Source: Theodoxus fluviatilis
Taxonomy: Eukaryota; Mollusca; Gastropoda; Cycloneritida; Neritidae
NCBI GenBank assembly: GCA_034096865.1
Contig: JAWQFJ010012455.1
Location: forward strand, 192,501 to 217,159
Direction of reading: 5' to 3'
Length of the DNA stretch: 24,659 bases
The position numbers were made by a program, and so were the translations under genes. Within the stretch, counting starts at the first letter, position 1. The number at the start of each line of letters is the position of its first letter. The notes under the pieces are model-generated. The model worked only from the letters and a program-made list of their open reading frames with translations, had not been told where the DNA came from and searched no databases. Positions 10,490-20,333 of this stretch are shown here, piece by piece.

Positions 10490-10551
10490 TGCCACCAGAG
10501 GTCAGCACTGTGAGGTCAAGGGTGCTCGGAGCTGCAAAGCTGCTGAGGTCA
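10490..10551 (+). promoter_or_regulatory. CTCF-like core with three AGGTCA half-sites
   Basis: The word gccaccagaggtcagca resembles the CTCF core CCASYAGRKGGC, but has T where a conserved G is usual, so it is an imperfect match. AGGTCA, the nuclear-receptor half-site, occurs three times in the same orientation at 10499-10504, 10513-10518 and 10546-10551. The last two share the 10-mer tgaggtcaag. Together with the E-box pair 180 bp upstream this makes a motif-dense segment of unknown function. Confidence 0.25.
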
Positions 10552-10620
10552 AGTCCTCGGGGAGAGGGATCTCGTGGGCGATGAAGACCTGACCACAGAC
10601 GCGAGACCGCGGAGCACGAC

Positions 10621-12903
10621 CATGATGAGTACTGCCCAACGCGTGGCGACTTGCTTTGATTAATTAGTGCTCTCCCCTGGTGTCTAGCACGAGTGTATGG
10701 TCAGCCCCTCAGCCTCTACTCGCTCTTGAAATCAGTCTTTTGACAGGCGGAGACAGGCGAGCATGCTTTGGGGTATGGAGATGTGAGAGGCGCAGTGCCG
10801 TGGTTCTATCCCTGGGGTGGGAAAAAATCTGGGTTTATTTAAACATCTTTACAATCCCATACCTGCTGCAACCCTGTGTCGTAATTCTGTCCACTCGCGT
10901 AATTCTGTCTGTACGTGAATGAGTATACCTGGTGAACATCTACGATGCACCTACCTCTTTTGTGTGACTGTGTTAGCGTTGGTTCAACATCTACGACGTG
11001 CCAAAGCAAAAACAACAGAATTTACATGAACTCCCTTTCCCTTCCATCTTGTTTAAATATAGTGAGCATTCAAAGTATGAAAAATGTTATCGGTCCTGAT
11101 AAAATGAGGCAGTCAAATCGATGTACAGCAGGATTTGCACACTGTATGAGGATCACGATAGCAATTTCGATATTCACTCGATTCAGAAAACTGAATCTTC
11201 ACAGCATATGCATCGGATGCGTTGGTGTTTTTGGCGTTGACAGAAAGACCGTGTGAACTTCTTTTGGGAAAATCCTCACCTCGTCATATATCCTGATTCG
11301 CCCTTACTTGCAAACGATTCCGTGTGGTGTGCGGAATCAGTGTAAATAGCAGACACGGTTCTATACTTACAGAGCATGTTCACTGGCCGCTCAGGGAATT
11401 TATTTGAGTTAGAAGCCAATGAAAGAGCCCGTTCTATGTAACCTTATGTCGCTGACAAAGTAATATCTACATACTTTAATGTCTTTTTAAATTTTGATTC
11501 CAGTAAACACATATTCTGACAGACACACAATCATCAACTCCTTCATATACAATACATTTTGCATCGTTTTGAAGGAAATTCATCGCACTTAGAGATTAAA
11601 AATAACCGAAAGAGTATATATGGTATCGAACGGATTCATTTTGGTAGAATCGATCCGAGTACATTGTGATTCAAAGCTGTCTGGATTTCCGAGACTGGAG
11701 AGGCACCTTCCTCCTGCCCAGCTGCATAATTTTGTCTCCAGATTCTATCAAGAATCCTTGTAGAAACGTACAGGAAAAATATGTGCACGAGGTTGCAACT
11801 AAAACATCACATTAATGTACCGCACAAAAGAAGGTACCTAAAGAAAACCCACTTCAAATGAGATCTTAAATCATTTTTAAATTTTAACTATGTGAGAAGG
11901 AAGAATAAAAGTCATCTGACATAGTCTCTGCATTGAACCGATTTCAAATAGAACACACAACACATTTATTGTGTTATTTCGGTCATACATGTATATTAAA
12001 ACAGACACTAACACAAGTTATCTGCTTCACTGTAAGTACGCCCTTTTTTAGTGTCGCGCCGGACAAATACTTTTTTGTTGCAAATTTGCGCTTTTTAAAT
12101 CAGTTGAGTTTTGCCTTCATTTGATATATGGCCGAGGTAATTCTATAGCCATGTTGTGAGTTCTATTTGAAAGAGAAATAATCAATAATGTGTTTGGCAC
12201 AGTCGACAAAACTCCGGGTCAACAATCTCCCACTGGTTCGGTAAATCTGCAAAGGTCAAATCGATGCCTGGAGTTAAAGGCCGGATTGACATCACTCGAA
12301 GCAGCCTGGATTCTCCTTTCACAGAAGGAAACAAGAAACAAAGCCCCCATAGACTGCCTTCCGAGGCAAGCATCGACAGAAAACAAAGCCGTGCCCGAGA
12401 CTATAATGGAAAAGCTTGAAGTCCCGCTGTTTATTTCAGCCGTGATCAAGTTACCTGAATGGTAGACGCGTCTAAATAAAGTTCAAAAGGAAAAATATTG
12501 AAATATCATTCATTTTAGGACTAGATCATTCTTCTTTTCGAAAAGCATGAACAAGTTTTCTACATCAATGGCTGTTTTTCTCGGAGAGTTATAATTCAGG
12601 TGCAACAAACAATTCTTATCAAACCCACAAATCAATACATCATGAACATTTCAAAATTATGCTTGACAGGCTTTTACATTCTCATCTTCAGTTAACAGTA
12701 ACTTTTATTCTTCTTTGAAAATCTCCTCACGATGCCCTTTAGGAAATATTGCTCCATCATTTGTACCACCGTTTCTCTTGATGCTGAAGTTGGAGGGGGT
12801 TTTTCACGATAAATATCCTAAACCACTTTTGATGTGACTTTTTAACATTAAAATGTTAGAGTAATTTTGATTGAAAAGCGTCGTTCTTATATTCTAAACT
12901 TGA
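10621..12903. other. Long unassigned stretch
   Basis: About 2.3 kb without tandem arrays. It is AT-richer than the flanks, especially 11400-12180 and 12470-12900. Open frames are short (103 codons or less) and unrecognised. Near 10934 and 10986 the word caacatctacga recurs with small changes, a minor local duplication. I cannot support any gene, RNA or element here. Confidence 0.5.
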
Positions 12904-12948
12904 GACCTTAAATAGCTCACAAGGCTGATAGACCCTAAAATATCAACT
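12904..12948 (+). mobile_element. Retroposon 3' end, copy 2 (ATCC-tailed)
   Basis: Aligns with 6149-6195 at about 30 of 38 positions and shares aaggctgat with 15934-15942. It runs straight into the (ATCC)n array. The same 3' end followed by a different tetranucleotide argues that the tail unit can mutate from ATTC to ATCC and re-expand. Only this short 3' part is recognisable. Confidence 0.55.
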
Positions 12949-13130
12949 ATCCGTCCATCCGTCCGTCCATCCATCCATCCATCCATCCATCCATCCATCC
13001 ATCCATCCATCCAACCTTCCGTCCATCCACCCATCCACCCATTCACCCACCCGTCCATCCGTTCATCCGTCCGTCCGTCCGTCCGTCCATCCATCCATCC
13101 ATCCATCCATCCATCCATCCATCCATCCAT
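12949..13130 (+). repeat. (ATCC)n / (GTCC)n microsatellite
   Basis: About 182 bp of ATCC units with GTCC and ACCC variants concentrated in the middle (13010-13085) and purer ATCC on either side. Purer flanks with a mixed centre suggest two separate expansions. Confidence 0.95.
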
Positions 13131-13477
13131 AACGATGTTGTTTCGAGACCACACTGGACATGTTAGGAGCTTCAGACTCTACGAAGCCCAAAGAAAACAC
13201 TGCGGTAAAGCGCGAGACTTGAAAGTACAGCTCCATCATTTGGCTCTGCTTTCATGGCTCTCCACACAGTGTTTACGACCTTTCCCCAAAGAACAGATTT
13301 GTTATGGGTAACGATGACGAATCGCAAGATAAATACAGCGAGACAGATGTCGGCCCGCTGCCTAGCGAGAGTGACCATAAAGAGAAAACACCAGGACAGA
13401 CGTGGTCCACTTTAATACGTCAAGCTGCGGTTGTATTTTCAAATTAGTCATAACCAAAAATATTGACTCGGGGAGGT
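13131..13477. other. Unassigned sequence
   Basis: Non-repetitive sequence between the ATCC array and the G20 run. No recognisable gene. Confidence 0.5.
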
Positions 13478-13497
13478 GGGGGGGGGGGGGGGGGGGG
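13478..13497 (+). repeat. G20 homopolymer
   Basis: Twenty consecutive G residues preceded by ggggaggt. It lies about 215 bp before the 33-bp minisatellite. Such a run can form quadruplex structures and its exact length is uncertain in any assembly. Confidence 0.85.
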
Positions 13498-13713
13498 AGC
13501 CTGATATTACATTTCATAAGGAAAAAAATTGCATCGATGTGGTAGACGATGAAGCCAGGTGCTTTGTATCATCAAACATCCCCTTCTCCTTTGCCTGTTC
13601 ATCCACCTCTTCAGGAATTGCGTTTTTTTCTGATTTCTTGTTCGCGATCTCGTCCTTCTCAGTCAACAACACAACGCAAGGTGCACTTCGTGGTCGATGG
13701 TCCTTGCCTGACG

Positions 13714-14984
13714 GTTCGTGGTTGGTCGTCTGTTCTCGCTGTAACAGTTCGTGGTTGGTCGTCTGTCCTCGCTGTAACAGTTCGTGGTTGGTCGTCTGTC
13801 CTCGCTGTTACAGTTCGTGGTTGGTCGTCTGTTCTCGCTGTAACAGTTCGTGGTTGGTCGTCTGTCCTCGCTGTAACAGTTCGTGGTTGGTCGTCTGTCC
13901 TCGCTGTAACAGTTCGTGGTTGGTCGTCTGTCCTCGCTGTTACAGTTCGTGGTTGGTCGTCTGTTCTCGCTGTAACAGTTCGTGGTTGGTCGTCTGTCCT
14001 CGCTGTAACAGTTCGTGGTTGGTCGTCTGTCCTCGCTGTTACAGTTCGTGGTTGGTCGTCTGTCCTCGCTGTAACAGTTCGTGGTTGGTCGTCTGTCCTC
14101 GCTGTAACAGTTCGTGGTTGGTCGTCTGTCCTCGCTGTTACAGTTCGTGGTTGGTCGTCTGTTCTCGCTGTAACAGTTCGTGGTTGGTCGTCTGTCCTCG
14201 CTGTAACAGTTCGTGGAAATTGGTCGTCTGTCCTCGCTGTAACAGTTCGTGGTTGGTCGTCTGTTCTCGCTGTAACAGTTCGTGGTTGGTCGTCTGTCCT
14301 CGCTGAAACAGTTCGTAGTTGGTCGTCTGTTCTCGCTGTAACAGTTCGTGGTTGGTCGTCTGTCCTCGCTGTAACAGTTCGTGATAGGTCGTCTGTTCTC
14401 GCTGTAACAGTTCGTGGTTGGTCGTCTGTCCTCGCTGTAACAGTTCGTGGTTGGTCGTCTGTTCTCGCTGTAACAGTTCGTGGTTGGTCGTCTGTCCTCG
14501 CTGTAACAGTTCGTGGTTGGTCGTCTGTCCTCGCTGTAACAGTTCGTGGAAATTGGTCGTCTGTCCTCGCTGTAACAGTTCGTGGTTGGTCGTCTGTCCT
14601 CGCTGTAACAGTTCGTAGTTGGTCGCCTGTTCTCGCTGTAACAGTTCGTGGTTGGTCGTCTGTCCTCGCTGTAACAGTTCGTAGTTGGTCGTCTGTCCTC
14701 GCTGTAACAGTTCGTGGTGGGTCGTCTGTCCTCGCTGTAACAGTTCGTGGTTGGTCGTCTGTTCTCGCTGTAACAGTTCGTGGTTGGTCGTCTGTCCTCG
14801 CTGTAACAGTTCGTGGTTGGTCGTCTGTCCTCGCTGTAACAGTTCGTGGTTGGTTGTCTGTCTTCGCTGTAACAGTTCGTGGTTGGTCGTCTGTCCTCGC
14901 TGTAACAGTTCGTGGTTGGTCGTCTGTCCTGTAACAGTTCGTGGTTGGTCGTCTGTCCTCGCTGTAACAGTTCGTGGTGGGTCG
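13714..14984 (+). repeat. 33-bp minisatellite, 38 full units plus a partial
   Basis: The unit starts gttcgtggttggtcgtctgt and ends with ctcgctgtaaca after one variable base (C or T). Units abut with no spacers. Most are exactly 33 bp; those at 14209 and 14542 carry a 3-bp AAA insertion, and the one at 14908 lacks 4 bp. A T in place of A near the unit end occurs only at units 3, 7, 10 and 13 (all before 14143). Because 33 is a multiple of three and the unit has a stop in only one frame, five of six frames stay open. The flanks at 13687-13708 and 14971-14994 both contain ttcgtggt and a ccttg word, so they may preserve the ancestral single-copy sequence. Confidence 0.97.
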
Positions 14985-15079
14985 AACCTTGACCACAAAA
15001 AATATATCAAGGTCTGAAACTTAATAAACAACAGAAGAAACGTTTGGCGGTGGTAGAAGTGGAACAAACATGCTGTCTG

Positions 15080-15087
15080 GAGAGAGA

Positions 15088-15156
<69 letters not shown>

Positions 15157-15330
15157 TGAGGAGGAATGAGAGAGAAAGGAAGGAAGAGAGAGATGGAGGA
15201 AGAGAAACAAAGGAATAGAGAGACAAAGGGAGAAATACAGCGGCAAAGGAAGAGCTAGAGAGACAGGGAAGTGATGGAAAGACAGAGAGAAAGAGGATAA
15301 GACAGAAGGAGGGATAAAGAGAGAGGGGTG
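15080..15330 (+). repeat. (GA)n array with degenerate purine extension
   Basis: A nearly pure GA run (15080-15153, about 37 units with one GGG interruption) is followed by about 175 bp of decayed purine-rich sequence containing GAGA and GGAA words. It begins 95 bp after the minisatellite ends. Confidence 0.92.
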
Positions 15331-15512
15331 GGTGTCTGAAGAAAGGATTAGCATAGAGTGACGCCAACAGCTGCTGGCTTCCCACTGTCTCAGACTGTTG
15401 CTGCGTCCAGGGATTGTAAAACTAGAATTTCTTCTGCCATTTCTCCCATCCCTACTGTTGCTGCTACTGCTTCCCCCTCCTTCTCCTGCTCCTCTTCCTC
15501 TGACTCATGGTG

Positions 15513-15528
15513 CTCCTCCTCCTCCTCC

Positions 15529-15563
<35 letters not shown>

Positions 15564-15587
15564 GTCGTCGTCGTCGTCGTCGTCGTG
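15513..15587 (+). repeat. (CTC)n(ATC)n(GTC)n compound triplet repeat
   Basis: About six CTC units, eleven ATC units and eight GTC units follow each other without a break, a stepwise change in the first base of the triplet. The serine-rich and histidine/arginine-rich frames across it are artefacts. Confidence 0.93.
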
Positions 15588-15907
15588 TGAACAATTTACT
15601 TAAAACGGACAAAACGTTTCCAACATAAACCATCTTAGAGAGTTAAATTACAGTTACGTCGCTGACCAGCGCTAACAATGTAACTACAAGAAAATGCCTC
15701 TTTTTCATATTCCACGCTTAAACCCCTCACACCCATCTATTCCGAGTCTGCTGTTAGTAACTGTTATATATAACCAACAGATTTCCCCTGTATGATGAGG
15801 TAAATATAGACCCCTGCATCTCCCTACGAGATTCGTAAGAGGCAAATGACTAGGGCCATAGTGAACTGACTTGCTCTGTTACGTTTTAGTCATTTTGGTG
15901 ATAGGTT
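15588..15907. other. Unassigned sequence
   Basis: Non-repetitive. It may contain the more 5' part of the third ATTC-tailed retroposon copy, but I see no alignable match to the other two copies beyond about 45 bp from the tail. Confidence 0.4.
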
Positions 15908-15949
15908 GCCTGACATTATCCGCAAAGGCTGATGGGCCGTGAAAAGTCC
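15908..15949 (+). mobile_element. Retroposon 3' end, copy 3 (ATTC-tailed family)
   Basis: Contains caaaggctgatgggccgtga followed by the tail. It aligns with 12904-12948 over aaggctgat and the following bases, and with 6149-6195 over gcct, aca and tgat through the tail junction. It is on plus and ends directly in ATTC units. It is the most diverged of the three, and no 5' end is visible. Confidence 0.5.
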
Positions 15950-16021
15950 ATTTATTCATTCATTCATTCATTCATTCATTCATTTATTCAACCATTCATT
16001 CATTCATTCATTCATTCATTC
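15950..16021 (+). repeat. (ATTC)n microsatellite
   Basis: About 18 ATTC units with an ATTT and an AACC-type interruption near the middle. It is the tail of the third retroposon-like 3' end. Confidence 0.93.
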
Positions 16022-16298
16022 TTACAGCTTATGGATAAGCTCAAATCTATACAAGAGGAAAAATTGGAGGTATGTATATGTATCTGACATATGCAATGGG
16101 CGACAACACTTTTATGCCGCTCCTGTTAAATTACTCGACCTGCAGATACACAAGTGCCATCGGACATCAACTACGTAAAGACATTCTTGAATGCGACGAT
16201 GCTCTGGGCGCACAACGGACCCTCCTATTCAAGAGAAGCTGTGTACTGACCAGTCCAAAGGCCAAAGCAGGGGCGGGGTTTACCAGACTGAGGACAAG

Positions 16299-16378
16299 CA
16301 ATCCAAAGCAATCCAAAGCAATCCAAAGCAGTCCAAAGCAATCCACAGCAATCCAAAGCAATCCAAAGCAATCCTAAG
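16299..16378 (+). repeat. Decamer array, left arm (8 copies)
   Basis: Eight units of the 10-bp repeat atccaaagca, with single changes at 16331 (gtcc), 16344-16346 (acag) and the last copy (atcctaaggc). All correspond to the complement of the C-type decamer (ggattgcttt) on the right arm. Confidence 0.93.
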
Positions 16379-16562
16379 GCCATTTCCGGTATTGCTTTTA
16401 AGTGATCGCTGCAATCATACAGGAGTCGGTATCAACATTGGGACAAAAAACAGACAGTGTCTGGTTTTGGGAACGGATTTATGACAAGAATTTACTGGTG
16501 GACGTTGTGTACGATTACAGCCATCACTTCTTTTTTTAAGACCGGAAACGTTATTATGGGTT

Positions 16563-16853
16563 TTTTGGATTGTTTGGATTGGTTTTGGATTGTTTTGGAT
16601 TATTTTGGATTGCTTTGGATTGCTTTGGATTGCTTTGGATTGTTTTGGATTGCTTTGGATTGCTTTGAATTGCTTTGGATTGGTTTGGATTGGTTTGGAT
16701 TGGTTTGGATTGGTTTGGATTGGTTTGGATTGCTTTGAATTGGTTTGGATTGGTTTGAATTGCTTTGGATTGGTTTGGATTGGTTTGGATTGGTTTGGAT
16801 TGGTTTGAATTGGTTTGGATTGGTTTGAATTGCTTTGGATTGCTTTGGATTGC
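16563..16853 (-). repeat. Decamer array, right arm (29 copies)
   Basis: Twenty-nine copies of ggatt-N-N-ttt type decamers. The first two spacings are 9 and 11 bp and then the register is an exact 10 bp from 16587 to 16847. Three subtypes alternate: ggattgcttt, ggattggttt and ggattgtttt, plus gaattg variants. The ggattggttt type dominates 16680-16825 and is missing from the left arm, so it arose after the arms separated. Its regularly spaced GG pairs could form two-tier quadruplexes. Confidence 0.93.
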
Positions 16854-16884
16854 ATATCCGTGGTCCTAAGAAACCCGCCTCTGC

Positions 16885-17292
16885 ACTGTCCGTCCCCAGC
16901 CCAGTCCCTAGCGGTCCTAGGCAGGCTGAGGTCAGGCAGGACAAGGCCATCCTACAGGCCTCGCGTCTGGGCCGATGGAAAGCCATCCAGAATCGATGGC
17001 TCCTAATATCTCCACTGACAGACTTCAATGGCCGCCTGATCGATCACGAGAATCGATCCAGAATCTTTCGACAGCCATCTGCCTTGGAATGGCCGCTGCT
17101 CTAATCTCGTTCTCCTGTTTCCGTCCAGGACTGAGTGTCTGCTTGCATGCGTGCTTGCTCGCATGGCTGCCTGTCTGTCCATCAGCCTCCCAGACTCCCT
17201 GCACCTACCTGTCTATACCCTGAATGTTTTTTGTTCTGTTTTCCATGTCTGTCTCTACGATATTCCATGTGTAGCGTGCGCAGTCGTACTCT
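16885..17292. other. Unassigned GC-balanced sequence
   Basis: Non-repetitive, with a local recurrence of aatcgat (16991, 17051). No gene recognised. The T- and C-rich part after 17100 leads toward the GT/GA arrays. Confidence 0.45.
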
Positions 17293-17355
17293 GAGAGAGA
17301 GTGAGAGAGAGAGAGAGAGTGAGAGAGTGTGTGAGAGAGTGTGTGAGAGAGAGGG
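17293..17355 (+). repeat. Mixed (GA)n/(GT)n array
   Basis: GA units interrupted by GTGA and GTGT blocks. It looks like an interrupted relative of the pure GT and GA arrays that follow. Confidence 0.85.
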
Positions 17356-17453
17356 AGGAATGCTACGAATATGTGCGTGTGTTAGCTTGCTTGCTTGCGT
17401 GTGTGTTTGTGCGTCTATGAATGTGAGTGTTTGTGTGAGTAAGGGAGTCCGAT

Positions 17454-17617
<164 letters not shown>

Positions 17618-17657
17618 TGTTGTTTGTTAGTTTGCTTGAGTGTTTGTGCGTGTATAA

Positions 17658-17681
17658 GTGTGTGTGTGTGTGTGTGTGTGC

Positions 17682-17766
<85 letters not shown>
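17658..17766 (+). repeat. (TG)n microsatellite
   Basis: About 54 TG units with one interruption (cttg near 17681). With the GT array 130 bp upstream it brackets the GA and G16 segments. Confidence 0.95.
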
Positions 17767-17768
<2 letters not shown>

Positions 17769-18145
17769 CCCACGCGTTTGCATGTGACAGTGTGCGTGCG
17801 TATGCGTGTTTGTATGCATGTGTGTCCATATGCGCAGTATTACAAGGATGTGAGTAAATGTATGTCTCTGTAAGTGCGTATGTGCACATGCGTTCGCACG
17901 TGTTTTAGCGTACATATGTGCGCGTGCACGCTCGCTTGCGCATTTGCAAATGGGCTCATGGGAAGGTGTATCCATCACACGCATGTGCTTACGTACATTC
18001 AAACATAATTATGCATTTGGAAAATATTTTTTGTCATTGAGGGAAGTAAATATTATTAATTTGTTCCTTCTGCTCATGCATTTTTATTCCTCCTACTCCT
18101 CTCCATCTTTTTTTCGTCTTATCCTCCTCGTCCTACAACACGGTA
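17767..18145. other. Decayed GT-rich flank and unassigned sequence
   Basis: 17767-17945 is rich in TG, CATG and CGTG words and looks like decayed dinucleotide repeat. The rest is AT-richer and unassigned. Confidence 0.5.
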
Positions 18146-18358
18146 TTGACTATTTGGGTCAGAGAGGTAAAGTTACGTGGACACGAGGGGACAGGTGACT
18201 TTGGATCGAGCCGCAATTCGCAGCAGACAGACGGGATAATGCTATTGGTCAAAGGAAGAGCCATCTTCAGAGTCTCTTCTCTCTTCAAAGAGGAAGGACC
18301 AAGGGCGTTCTTGAACGCTCTGGCGACTGTTTGGGAAGCTAGATCAACAGACACGCAG

Positions 18359-18525
18359 TGAGCTGAAGTGTTCTCTCTCATCTTCCATCGCTCCAACTCC
18401 ACATTGCGCCATTGGATTCCCTCTCATGTGGGTGCTCGCGTCCCCCTTCGTGTCTTCAAGATTGGACAAACGCCGCCCAAAGAGACTTTCTTCCTGAATT
18501 ATCCTCACCTACGCTTCCGCTGAAC
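18359..18525 (+). pseudogene. Possible LINE RNase H relic
   Basis: In one plus frame, after a stop at 18359-18361, the translation contains Trp-Ile-Pro-Ser-His-Val-Gly (from 18413). This is the signature of the C-terminal part of RNase H domains in non-LTR retrotransposons. The preceding 18 residues have the Leu/Ile-His-Arg pattern usual before that motif. The expected Gly-Asn-Glu-x-Ala-Asp that should follow is absent, so the copy is truncated or frameshifted. The same frame is open upstream to 18146 but has no recognisable match there. A 7-residue match can occur by chance. Confidence 0.3.
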
Positions 18526-20333
18526 CCCTCAAGCCCTTAAAAAATGAATGCTTTTCCTTTAGCCCCTGACCTTTCGCTGCCTGCTTCCAGTCAAGATCAA
18601 TATTGTGGCGAACGTAGTAAACTTGCGGCCCCTTTCAAAGTAACGTCGTCCCTCTCGCCACCGGCACGATCAAAATCAATTTGCGTTCCCATTGATCGAT
18701 GTTTAGCCCTGGGAAATTCCTCCGCGATCTTTATTCTCTACTTCACTTGATATGGCACCCTTCAGCCTCTGAAGGGACTATTAGCATAGATAGAGCAGAC
18801 AGAGAGAACGCCAAGGAAAAAGCATCCACGTAGGATGAAAGTTTAGCGACTCAAGGACAAGAAGACTCCATTAATGTATCGCTCACCCTGAAGAATAGTG
18901 CTTGCACTTTGGGGGGGCAAGATTTACCGCATTTGAATTACCGCCACAAAGGCGGTGTCAAGTAATAAACAAAGCAAATGACAGATATAATCCTTCCTGC
19001 ATCATAGATCAAACAAGGTCGCTCTGAAGCAAGTACTACTGGTTTTCCAACTGGGAAATGCTTCGTTCGGCAGTTCTGGGAGCACGCCCGAAGGATCAAA
19101 ATGGAAAATGATTGCCAGCTAGGATAATTGGATACCCCACTCCAGAGAACCATGCCCAGCCTGCCGGTGGAATGTGCGAGACGGAAGCGAAGTCTGTCAG
19201 CGAATGGCGACGCAACGCGCCTTCCAAGAGTGTAATCCTACATCCCCCTGGAAGGGAGCGAGCCAATCATCTTCCGTCAAAGGTTTTTCATTTTTCTCAC
19301 CGCGTTCGGCAGCCCGCAAGCCTCGTTTTCAACTCGAGAACTGTGCATAATTCAGCCCAAGGTGCTCCGAAATCAGTTTAGGCCTTCCTTCAATTGAAAA
19401 GTATTTCGTCGGATTCCGAAGTGGCGTCTTTCAGGCAGCCTCTCGGTTGACCGCCTCGGGACCTGCATGCAAAGTCCGCACTGAGCAAGAAAGAATCTCT
19501 CGAGTTTTGTGGTAGCAGTTCCCATGGCGGGCTTTCCTAGTATTTGCCCGTAGAGCAGAATAAAGGTCAGGATGAGGAAGAAGAGTAACACAGACCAGGG
19601 CCTCTCGATTTCCGTCATCATCGGCTAAAGCTCTCTGGCAGCTCTGTGTGGCAGCAGACGAGCTCTACGCAGTCAAATAGTTCCCTTCGCAGACCGTTTC
19701 ACTCATTATCAGCTTGAGCCTTTGTCCGGCGTACTAATTAGATGACTTTTTCCCCAACCCTTTTGACTCAAAGGATTTGGACACATGAATATGGAGATAC
19801 GCTTTTGGGTCGGATCTGTGAACAAACTCCACATATATCTGTGGGGTTTTCCCAGGTGTTACCATCTGGAAGTCAGCATTAGACAAGGTTAAGTGTGCCA
19901 TGAAAACCATTAAAAACTCACATTTAACTGTGTTCTCGTTGCCTCAATTGACGTATTTCTAGGCTAAATAAGGAACCTTTGGGTACAAACTTATTTCAAT
20001 TTCCAGAATGTTCTTATTTGATCTACAAGGTTGGGTTTTTTCATGGAGGTTTTTCATCCTGTCGCCAAAGCTGTTTTGGGTGCTCTTTTTGACCAGACGT
20101 TGAACCTCCATCCGGATCGAATTCCACATACGTTCTGTATTCTGCCGTTGTTCACACTTCAATTACTTTCTTCCTTCAGATTCCAGATAAAGGCGAATCC
20201 TTTGGAAAGAAGCAGACACAGGTTCTGGTCACACAGAGCATCACGAGACCCCTATTCAGGAGACCCTGGCCTACGTAGACAGCAGACAACAGCGGAACAA
20301 TTGGCATTGTCCGTTTCAGCCTTTCCCGCCAAG
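18526..20333. other. Long unassigned stretch
   Basis: No tandem arrays. A small hairpin (accgcc/ggcggt, 5-base loop) lies at 18940-18956 and G7 at 18911-18917. Several open frames of 60-92 codons occur on both strands without recognisable motifs. No exon or RNA gene could be supported. Confidence 0.5.

Larger units (their letters stand above)
16267..16884. repeat. Large imperfect palindrome with decamer arms
   Basis: Three nested pairs of inverted matches share one axis. Outer: 16267-16281 against 16871-16884 (13 of 14 plus one gap). Middle: the decamer arrays 16299-16378 and 16563-16853, in opposite orientation. Inner: 16383-16390 against 16541-16548 (perfect 8 bp) and 16400-16420 against 16509-16529 (18 of 21). 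Because homology extends both inside and outside the decamers, the two arrays descend from one inverted duplication and have since changed copy number independently (8 against 29). Foldback transposons such as Drosophila FB have similar tandemly repeated inverted arms. No transposase or clear target duplication is seen. Confidence 0.75.

Noticed and set aside
13714..14984. CRISPR array
   Set aside because: The 33-bp units are head-to-tail with no spacers, and the context is animal DNA without cas genes.
13549..15385. Frames of 276-461 codons over the 33-bp minisatellite as a repetitive protein gene
   Set aside because: Openness in five frames is explained by unit length and composition. A 4-bp deletion breaks phase, the listed minus-strand start is not ATG, and no signal peptide, domain or splice evidence is visible. 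Kept as a low-interest finding only.
16563..16853. Telomeric or subtelomeric repeat
   Set aside because: The decamer does not match TTAGGG or other telomere units, and the array is a local inverted pair inside unrelated sequence.
16415..17028. Asn-Gln-Ser-Lys-Pro-Ile repeat frames across the decamer array
   Set aside because: A 10-bp unit gives a 30-bp protein period in any open phase. The translation has no features beyond the repeat.
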